Below, piece after piece: positions 56,068 through 64,000 of a DNA stretch of 64,000 nt. Each line of letters starts with the position of its first letter. The stretch's first letter is position 1. Under the pieces are notes generated by a model. That model saw nothing but the letters and a program-made list of their open reading frames with translations. It made no database searches and was not told the origin of the DNA. The DNA comes from Humulus lupulus (taxonomy: Eukaryota > Streptophyta > Magnoliopsida > Rosales > Cannabaceae), in assembly GCF_963169125.1 (NCBI RefSeq), contig NC_084795.1:256799042-256863041 (forward strand). Reading direction: 5' to 3'. Position numbers and translations under genes: made by a program.

Positions 56068-58700
56068 CTAAGCTCCGTCAGTCGGCCCTTTGGATGTCGC
56101 CGTTTCACCCTGCTCCGCCGCACCAGAGGCTTCCCCAGCCTCCGAAGGCGGCGCCTCTTTGTCGAGGCGAGCTTGGAACTTCACCAGCAAGCGCGCCCAG
56201 AGACTCGGTGGCATGAAAGAGAAGTCAGCCTCCGGATTGTGAAGCCAATAGTGATAGAACAGATCCTACATGGACTGCTTTGAGGTGGTCCATTCGTCCT
56301 CCAGGGCGGCCTGGGCGGCCTGGATTTCAGTCCTCGCTGCCTCGAGGTCTGCCTGCCAAGTGGCAAGGGAGGTCTCGAGCTCCTGGACCTTCGAGCGGGT
56401 CTTCTCCAAGTCGACCTGGGTCCTCTCCAACTCGACCTTAGAGGTCTTCAAGGCATCCTTAGTCGCCTTAACCTCCTGAAGGGTGGCCTGGTGCTCGGTC
56501 CTCATGTCATCGAGCTGAGTTCTGGCCCTGAAAATGCTCTGGTGAAGGGCGACGACATCCTGCGAGGAATGAAAGATAAACTGTCTCAGAGGAAAAATAA
56601 GGCAGAGTATAATGGTAAAAGCTTCAAGAGAATAGGGCAGCTTACCGTTAGGGTCATGCTCATTGAAGAGTCCATAACGTCAACCGGGCTCATTGTCTCA
56701 ATAGTCCGGAGTTCCTTCTCGGCGAACTTGTAGATATGGCTAATGGCGTAGTTCGCCGATTCGTACACCGTTCCACGGAAGGCCTCTGGGATCTTCTCCA
56801 GGTCCTGGGGATTGACCGGGATGCGTACATCGGAGACCACCACAGACGGAGTCCCGATCTCCATTCCTATGTCCTGGGTGGCAAGCGGAACTCGCTGAGG
56901 CGGTGGAGGCATTTGTCCTGCTCCGGCGGCAGGAAGGATCGCCCCCACGACCTGGGTTGACAGGGTTTTCTCCTTCTCCTCTGCCGGAGATTTGGTGGAG
57001 ACCCGAGTAGTACTCTTGGAACCCCGGAGCCTTTTCTGTCTTGGCCCGGCTGAGGGGTTCCCCCCGAAGACCACGCCCCGCAAGCTATCCTCTAGCTGAG
57101 ACATCTCTTCTGTCGAACAAAAAACGTGGTTATTACAAGTTAGCAATCATGCAGAGATAAAGAGAAAGGATTAACGCTAAAAAGCATACGAATACTAAGG
57201 GAGCCCTACCCCCTGAGCTGGAAGAACCTAAGACGATTATTTCCCGAATTAGCGCAGGTTCTAGCTCCGGGTCTGATTCCGGGCTAGATTCCCCTACGTA
57301 CTGCCTAAGCCCCGGAGCATAGATACCCCTTTGGAGTGATGACCATGTTCGTAGGTTTGTCCCATACTCCTGGAAAAGGATCGACCTAAAGGCTAGGGTG
57401 TGATCTACTTCTACGGTGCCCCTAGGCCGGCTCTCTTGGTGATCCAGCACGAGCCGGTCGACACAATGGAGCAGAAGTGTGTTCAGGTCCGGATTGCTCC
57501 TGTGACAATGGACGAGTTGCCTAGGATTGAACCTAGCCAGCCGGGGGTCTGCAGCGGCCCTATCTAGACTCCTAAACAAGTAAGGGTTACCTTGGCCAGA
57601 AGGACCCGCAGCTGCTCCGGATTGGATCCTCTCCTCGCCCGTCCTCTGGGCAACCTCCAAAGTCCTCTTCTTGCTCTTCACGAGCGAAACTTTGTCGCCC
57701 TCGTCCTCCTCGTCTTCGTCTTCTGAGACCTCCTCCACGTTGATAGGTCTGGTGTCTCGGGCTGGGGGCGGCCCCCGGGGCCTTTTTAGGTTCAAGGTCT
57801 AATTTGGAAAAATCAGCTTGCAGAACACCATCGTCTCGTCCGTCACGAGCGCGCGATGATCCTTCTCACTGGGAGGCAAGCCCGCCAGTGTTTCATACTG
57901 TGCCCCGAGGGTCACAGATTTCTCTGTTCTCGCGAAGATGGCTGCGTAATGAATTTAAGTCAGAAAGGGGTGCAGGAGGAGTTAAAGTGATATTTAAACA
58001 TGCGGGCTAGGGTCAGGGAGCACTTACGAGGATGAGTGAAGTAGTGGTGCTCGCAGTTCCGGAACCCAGTTGACATGAAGAACTGGTCCTTGAAATCGTT
58101 AGGGTGGCTAGGCAGCTCGATGACCGCCGCCGTGTTGGGAAAACGGGTTAAATAGTAAAACCCGTCACCTCGCCCCCGCTGGTCCGGGCTGGCTTTGAGG
58201 CAAAAGAAATATAAAATATCCGCAGGAGTGGGGACCTCCCACTCATGCTTCTGGAATAAGTACCTCAACCCTGCCAGCAGACGGTGGGAGTTGGGGGGGA
58301 GCTGAAATGGGGCCAGCCCCACGAAGTTCAAGAAATCAGCAAAGTACTGATCTAGGGGAAGGAAGGCCCCTGCCTTGAAGTGTTCACTGCTCCAGGCCAC
58401 GAACGACTCGTCGAGTGGCGAGCAGCTCCGCTCGCCCTCCGCAGCAGGTCGGGCAATGACGGAGGCTTTTCCCAGCGCGATGTTGTGAGTGAGGAAGAGT
58501 TTGTTAATCTTCGTCTGATCGGTTATCTTTGAGACGATTCTCTCCGCCTCAAATAATGCGTCAGGGGCCACCTCGACCGCCTTCTCCACTGCCGGCCCGA
58601 AACGGGGGATTGGGGTGCTAGGCATCACCGCCTTTCCTTTTTCCTGCTGGGAGGCCGAGCTTCCAACGTTCGTCTGGGGGAGATTCTTTTTTGGAGCCAT
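56068..58700 (-). pseudogene. Spliced antisense accessory gene of element E (786-codon frame, two nonsense codons)
   Basis: Predicted coding exons on the - strand: 58700-58028, 57941-57210, 57109-56646, 56559-56068. Their lengths 673, 732, 464 and 492 sum to 2,361, a multiple of three. Introns are 86, 100 and 86 bases, phases 1, 1, 0, as in B. Two TAG codons (57799-57801 and 56266-56268) interrupt it. Residues 98-190 hold the family domain (FVAWSSEHFKAGAFLPL, GLAPFQLPPNSHRLLAGL, PTPADILYFFCLK). Exon 2 has an acidic stretch and a basic KSKKR; exon 4 is coiled coil (LERTQVDLEKTRSKVQEL) and ends with FYHYWLHNPEADFSFM. The start follows an acceptor GTTCGCTAG by eight bases. Function unknown. Confidence 0.8.
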
Positions 58701-58708
58701 CTGGTCGC

Positions 58709-59201
58709 CTAGCGAACAAAAGAAAACACTTTAGAAAAGGCGACCCAAGCAGGAGGAAGAAGCAATTATTATTTGCACGAGCTGAGGTAAGCCCAGCTCG
58801 TGGAGAGTGGAACCACGCGGTTTAGTGAACACACGCATATACTCCCAACAGATCCCAGATTACTCGGAATTCGTGTGTCAAGGGGTTCAGAATAGAATTT
58901 TCCTTGGGGGGAATGTTTCAATAGCAGAAAATTACAAAACCGCTTATGAGGCGTGTTCCCTAAGCTACCCGGTTTTGCACCCAAAATTCCCGAAACTCCT
59001 ACCCAGAAATTTTCCCCAGAAAAAGTATCCTGAAACCCATACTCTAAAGCAATTTCCTACAACAAATGCACCCTAACCTAAAAAGGGATGTCACCCTCCA
59101 TATCCAAAAAACCCAGAAAACCCTTGCATGCGGCTACAGTGAAATTTTTTATCTAAGCTACAGTAGCATGTTTTCAAAGTACGCAGGGTCAAGAAACTTA
59201 C
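58709..59201 (-). other. Predicted leader intron of E's antisense gene
   Basis: Donor TTCACA|GTAAGTTTC at 59201 and acceptor TTGTTCGCTAG at 58709, 493 bases. Includes non-coding AT-rich sequence. It matches the 453-base leader intron in B. Confidence 0.65.
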
Positions 59202-59426
59202 TGTGAATGAGTGGGAGATAGACGAGAGTGTTGCGTTGGTAGGATCTTCGTCGGTGTAGTAGCTTCCAAAGCTTCGGAGAAATCCGTGTGCCTAAGCTTC
59301 TTGAACGATGAAAATGGCAGCAACAGAGTCAAGGGTTTCATTCTTCTGGAATATGGAGGGGAAAAAGGAAAAGAGGGTTGAAAATTTTCAAATGAAAGGG
59401 TGGCCCGTGCGTAGGGTGGCCACCCC

Positions 59427-59434
59427 CTTTTATA
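59427..59434 (-). promoter_or_regulatory. TATA box of E's antisense gene
   Basis: On the - strand TATAAAAG in CATATAAAAGGGGGTG, about 225 bases before the leader-intron donor. The leader exon would be about 59400-59202. 59435-59652 upstream has no frame. Confidence 0.6.
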
Positions 59435-59652
59435 TGCGTGAAGGATCACGTGTAGAAGGCCCTTGGATGGCCCTGATGAGGGATCCGAGGCCTTCCACTC
59501 GAAATACGAAACGACGGCTAGGCGTAGGCTAGGCCATTAAATGCGGTTCTCGTAAGACGTACCGTCACCACCCACGATGTGCCACGTGGGTTATGGGGAA
59601 GTCTAAAAGACCCTACTATGGTCTTATATACGACGTCATATACCACGAGCAG

Positions 59653-59668
59653 GAGCTTGGGGGGCAGA
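59653..59668 (+). other. Polypurine tract of element E
   Basis: GAGCTTGGGGGGCAGA directly before the TG of the 3' LTR. Confidence 0.88.
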
Positions 59669-60418
59669 TGTACGCCCTGATTTTCCCACGGGCTGATTAG
59701 CAGGCCGAGCTTCGGACTAATCATGGTTAGTCCATAAACATCCCCCAGGTCGGATCTCCTATCTTGAGGTCGTACCCCCCTTAGCTTGAGGAATCCTCAA
59801 GGACTCGCCAAGATTCCCAAGACGGGAGCAAGGAATCGGAAGGCCGAAGGTCAGGTCAGGTGCACAGCTCGTGGTACGAGCTAGATATGGAGGCTACGAC
59901 CCCTTGTAAAGTCAACACACGCAAGATAAACGTGCATATATCTGACATCACGTGTCCGATATCTCCCTGACTTCTCGGACACGCTGCAGGAACGTGCGTG
60001 TTCAGACACCCACGGCTGGGTTGGGCCGTGCGTCCCATTATCTCCTTACCTATCGATTTGACCATACTTATGTGTCAGGTTTAGGAATTAATCATGAATG
60101 TCACAGAGTTGATATGACAAATAAGAAGTTCATGGGATGACCTCATCACCAACTTCCAGGTGCCTTCTCCTATAAATACGGAGACCCTGGGAGTTGATAA
60201 GGGTTGGAAGGAGATATACTTTGTAACCAAATACCCAGAATATATCAATAATATTGGCTAGTGGAGTAGAAGGATTTTAACCTTTGAACCACTGAAAAAT
60301 GTGTCTCGAGTCACCTATTTCATTCACCAAGATCTTATATCTGTTACGGTTCTATATTTGGCACTAATCCTCTTCTCTCTTTCTCTTAATTACCTATTGG
60401 CGAAGAACCGCATCAACA
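59669..60418 (+). repeat. 3' LTR of element E
   Basis: 750 bp, with TATAAATA at 60171-60178. It lacks 14 bases present in the 5' LTR near 48595. Followed by TSD ATCTT. Confidence 0.94.
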
Positions 60419-60423
60419 ATCTT

Positions 60424-60825
60424 GATATGCGATTATTAAGGAAAGATAGGGCACGTTGGCATGTGTAACCCTCCTTGAGCCTATAAATATGTATGAAATA
60501 GTTCAAGGAAGGGACTTTTGGATTTTTGATTTCTGAATCTTTTTGCGAAATATTGAGAGAAAAAAGAGCTATAGTGAGTTGTTCATCGTCTTATTGTAAT
60601 ACATTCAAGGTTTGTGAAACTCAAGAACCCTAGTTCTTTGATCACGACTTTGGACTCAATAATAACAATATCACTAAGTGGACGTAGGTCATTACCATTC
60701 TTTGGGGCCGAACCACTATAATTCCTTGGTGTTTTCTTCCTTGCCGTTAGATCATTTTTCTCATTCTTGCTTTATACTTTGTCGTACATTTGACTCCGCG
60801 TCATTGGCCAAATCGAGGGTCAACA
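60424..60825 (+). repeat. 5' LTR of element F, right piece
   Basis: It continues the LTR after E: GAGCCTATAAATATG (TATA 60482-60489), GTGGACGTAGGTCATTACC, then the end GAGGGTCAACA. Blocks match LTR A. Confidence 0.88.
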
Positions 60826-60828
60826 TTC

Positions 60829-60844
60829 TGGTGCTTTCATTGAG
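60829..60844 (+). other. Primer-binding site of element F
   Basis: TGGTGCTTTCATTGAG, three bases after the LTR. Confidence 0.85.
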
Positions 60845-60873
60845 ATTTTGGGAAAGAACTGTGAAAGAATCTA

Positions 60874-63139
60874 ATGGCGAAAACATCCAAGAAGACTGGA
60901 CAGGCTGCTGGCGCTGCACCATCCCAACCTCCTCCCTCAAATGTGGCCGAGAATGAACCACATTTGGAGTTGGATGAGGAGGAACTAGATTCCGAAACAC
61001 TAAGGGCAACACTGGGAGTATTACAAGATGAGTTGGCTAATCTGAGGGCCAATCAAGAGAATGCTGCGGAGACGATGGCGTTACAACAAAGAGAAATAGA
61101 ATGCCAGCACCAAGAGATGAGTGAGCGGCAGGCGGAAATGGATCGTCGGAAAAGGGATGCCATGGTCGCCCTTGAAGCAACCATTCAATTGGGTAGTAGT
61201 CAAGCTGTACCAGCCTCCCAACCAGATCAGCCACCAGCGCACCACCTCAAAGAGGTCCCAATCCAAGCCCTCCGCTCCTGCCAACAAGCCGTCAAAGGCT
61301 GGAGCAGCCGCCTATGGCCCAGGATGATGTCCCACCTAGGGATCCTGAGCAGCAGCCTCCATCCCAGGCTGGTCGAGGAAATCCCCAGCACCCAAGGCAG
61401 AATAGGGTCGGGCAACTGCCCCGCAGCTCTAGACGTCCCGGGCATGAAGAGCCAAATCTACCGAGCAGTGGACAGCGTCCTTTTGCCAACAAAAGGAACA
61501 CAGAGTTAGGCTCTGCGGTCAGGGGCCCCCCACGCCATAATAATGCACGGGGACCCAACGACCAGCGCAGGGCTCCCCCTGATGCTCGAGAGATGCCACC
61601 CCGAGGAGGAAATAACGTGAACAGCCGGTCACGTCATAGTCAGCCATAATTCAGAGATGGCCATGGCTATAATGAAGCTGATTCCGGCAGAGGGAACGTT
61701 AGCCGGAGAAATGAAGAAAGAGGTGGAGGCAGAAGCCCCCCACCTAGAGAAAATAAGCCAGCTAGCCACAATGTTGGGGGGCAGGCCAGGCAGCCGAACG
61801 TCTTTAGTTGGCTAGGAGCTAGCGAGTAGAGACGAAGAGACGAGGTCTTAGGGACATACTTAACGACTGCTGTGAGAGGCACGATGAGTACGCTCCCCTG
61901 GAACCAGTGGCCCCAGCAGTCCCAGAAGTAGTTCAGGCTCAGATTGATGCCCTGAACCAGGCAGTACAGAAACTGGTCGGGGGACGAACGTCCCATATCG
62001 AGTACGATAGGAGGAGGGGCTCCCCCTTCGTACAGAGGATTGCTGTGGCCGAAACCCCCAGTAAGTTTAAGATGCCTACATTGCCAAATTTCGACGGTTA
62101 CGGAGACCCAGTATCTCACGTTAATAGGTTTGAGAGACAAATGGACATACAAAAAGTGTCGGAAGATGCCCGCTGCCGGATCTTCCCTGCGACACTATCT
62201 GATACCACTCAGGAGTGGTTCTTCAAGTTCCCTCCTGCTAGTATAGTATCTTGGGAAATGTTCGTGAAGGAATTCTACGGACAGTTCTGCGCAAGTCGTG
62301 TACAACCCACAGAGGCCAACCAGCTGGTCGAGATACGACAGAAAGAGGGAGAGCCCTTGAAAGAGAATGTCCAATGCATCATGCGCGCTGCAACTGGAGC
62401 CAAGACAGTGGGTGATGAAGGTAAGATGATGGCTCTAACTGCTGGAGTTAGGCGCCATTCACCCTTCTGCAATAGCCTCAGAAAGCATGGGGTTAAAAGT
62501 ACCTAAGAGTTCTTGGATCGGGCTGATCGATATATCAAGCTCAAAGATGCGATTGCCAATGAAGGGAAATCGCCAAATATAGACAAGGGGCCCAAAGAAC
62601 CCACCAAAGCTGCCAACGGGTCAGAAAAACCCAATGGAAATAGCAAAGGAAAATGGAATGGCAATGGTAGGAGTGGTGGAAAACAAATGAACAATGAACC
62701 CTCAGCTTCAGAGAGTAAGTGCCCCAAAGGCAATCGATATGAGCCAAGATTCACCAACTACACGACCCTTGTCGAAAGCCGAGCTGAACTCTACCAGGCG
62801 ACCAACTCAAGCGTGCCTTACAAACGACCCACACCTATAAGAAAAGATATCTCCAAGAGAGACACAACAAAGTTCTGTCGTTTTCACAACGACTACGGGC
62901 AAGCCACCAATGAATGTAACCAGTTGAAGGACGAGATTGAGTTCCTGATAAGGCAGGGACATTTGAGAAGATATGTGCGAGCCGCAGGAGGTTCTCAGCG
63001 AGAGGCTCAAGATGGCAACGAGCAGGCGCCTGCATGCCAACGCTCACCACCTCTACAGCCAGCTCCTGTGGCAGGAACTTTACTCACCATCTGCGAAGGC
63101 CCACATCTTGCAGGAGACAATGGGAAGGCAAGGGAATGA
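60874..63139 (+). pseudogene. Element F Gag
   Basis: MAKTSKKTGQAAGAAPSQ start with a coiled-coil part (LQDELANLRANQENAAETM) in frame 1. The linker resumes in frame 3 (about 61240-61646), and the Gag core is in frame 2 from about 61907 (SWEMFVKEFYGQF, LVEIRQKEGEPLKENVQ). TAA at 62504-62506. Zinc-knuckle-like CRFHNDYGQATNEC has Gln at the second His position. At least two frameshifts and two stops: broken. Confidence 0.88.
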
Positions 63140-63800
63140 TACACTCGAACCCTACGCCACGACCAGGACATCGAGATGATGAGTTTGATAGATTGAGCAC
63201 CAAAAAAGGCTCGTACAGACGAGGAATTGATAACCTTCTCTGATGACGATGCCCAACACGTACAATTCCCACACTTCGATCCGCTGATCGTGGACGTACA
63301 AATTGCTATCATGATGGTGAAAAAAGTGTTGGTCGACACAGGAAGTTCGATTAACATCCTATACAAGTCTTCGCTGGAAAGAATGAAGTTGTCCGTCAAA
63401 GACCTGGAGCCATGCAACCAAACCATTTATGGTTTTTCCGGTGAAGGGCTCGCCCCAACAAGGTCGATTAGGCTTCTAGTTACGGCAGGTACTGCGCCTG
63501 CTAATAGGGCATTACTCACTACTTTCATTGTAGTTGATTGTCCTTCAGCATACAATGATGTAATTGGGAGACCAATTTTAGTCTACTTACGAGCCGTCAC
63601 CTCGATATGACACCTCACCATGAAATTCCCAACAGACGCAGGGACAGGTTGCGTATTGGGAAATCAACAGGAAACGAGGGAGTGCTACAATGCCTCGATA
63701 ACCAAGGCAAAGAAGGGTGTATCGAGAGATGTTCGCAGGAAAGAGTTGCAAATGGAAACTGATGCTCAGGCCCACTGGGGTGATAATGTCACCGAATAGG
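63140..63800 (+). pseudogene. Element F protease
   Basis: KVLVDTGSSINILYKSSLER at 63330-63385 with an intact DTGS active site and DVIGRPILV in the second half. Stops at 63137, near 63195, 63608 and 63797 break the frame. Confidence 0.85.
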
Positions 63801-64000
63801 GCGTTTCCCAAAGTGAGGATAGGGATTTAGATCCTCGCTTTGGGGATTTTGAGGAAGAAGTTGGACCCATCGAGGACCTCGAAGAGGTCCAACTCAATGA
63901 TGAAAATCCGACCAGGGTTGTGACAGTTGGTAAAAACTTAGAGACAACAAAAAAACGAGCATTGGTGGAATTTTTAAAGAGGAACCAGGAAGTCTTTGCC
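63801..64000 (+). pseudogene. Element F, start of RT region (cut by window end)
   Basis: EDRDLDPRFGDFEEEVGP and EFLKRNQEVFA match A (7930-8110), the linker before RT. The catalytic part lies outside the window. Confidence 0.8.

Larger units (their letters stand above)
48050..60418 (+). mobile_element. Element E: Tat-type Ty3/gypsy LTR retrotransposon with antisense gene
   Basis: 12,369 bp with LTRs of 764 and 750 bp (about 3% substitutions by eye plus a 14-bp indel), a perfect TSD, PBS and PPT. Gag-Pol on + (48869-55203) is essentially one reading frame broken by seven stops and a frameshift at a G-run. The antisense gene (58700 to 56068, -) has four coding exons. It is inserted in the 5' LTR of F. 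Confidence 0.95.
47836..64000 (+). mobile_element. Element F: Tat-type Ty3/gypsy, relative of A, split by E and cut by the window end
   Basis: Its 5' LTR is 47836-48049 plus 60424-60825 (about 616 bp in sum). The PBS is at 60829, Gag from 60874, protease at 63230-63610 and the RT leader to 64000. Protein content is closest to A (same Gag start MAKTSK and protease DTGS). Stops and frameshifts show decay. Its 3' half, with any antisense gene, lies outside the window. Confidence 0.9.

Overview
The window is plant nuclear DNA, almost certainly from an angiosperm with a large, retrotransposon-rich genome. I cannot name the species. Nearly all of it is LTR retrotransposons, many inserted into one another, and the boundaries below come from terminal repeats, target-site duplications (TSDs), primer-binding sites (PBS) and polypurine tracts (PPT) read by eye. 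I see no intact, clearly functional host gene. The only host-like material is a 2.6 kb island at 15,889-18,537 with two short paralogous ORFs and one broken transposon-type ORF.

Layout: 1-2,829 is the 3' end of a Tat-type Ty3/gypsy element (G) with its 3' LTR. 2,830-4,398 is an old chromovirus-type LTR fragment. 4,404-15,883 is a decayed Tat-type element A on the + strand (TSD AGTTG). 15,889-18,537 is the host-like island. 18,543-44,420 is a chromovirus-like element D on the - strand (TSD GAAAC); nested in it are a solo LTR (21,019-23,246, TSD AATTC) and a young Tat-type element B on the - strand (24,576-39,231, TSD CGTGG, two 886-bp LTRs with about 4 differences). 44,426-45,678 is a Copia-like fragment and 45,679-47,835 another chromovirus-type LTR fragment. 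From 47,836 element F, a relative of A, begins; its 5' LTR is split by Tat-type element E (48,050-60,418, TSD ATCTT), and F then continues past the window end at 64,000.

The Tat-type elements A, B and E share one plan: 5' LTR, PBS three bases downstream, Gag, protease, RT, RNase H, a second RNase H and integrase, then a non-coding spacer (with a tandem array in B and E), then a gene on the opposite strand, then PPT and 3' LTR. F shows the 5' part of this plan and G the 3' part. In B the antisense gene is uninterrupted: one TATA-type promoter, 5'-UTR introns and four coding exons joining into a 1,123-residue frame, while the same element's Gag-Pol carries two nonsense codons and one frameshift. 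In E the same gene has three introns at equivalent places with the same phases (1, 1, 0), and A and G keep parts of the pattern. This antisense, multi-intron accessory gene is the most interesting item here. Antisense extra ORFs in Tat-lineage elements are known, but the conserved exon-intron structure and start-proximal splice site deserve a check.

Inferred order of events: the G, Copia and chromovirus fragments are oldest. A came early (about 5-6% LTR difference). F was followed by E (about 3%). D (about 2%) later received the solo-LTR element and then B (under 0.5%).
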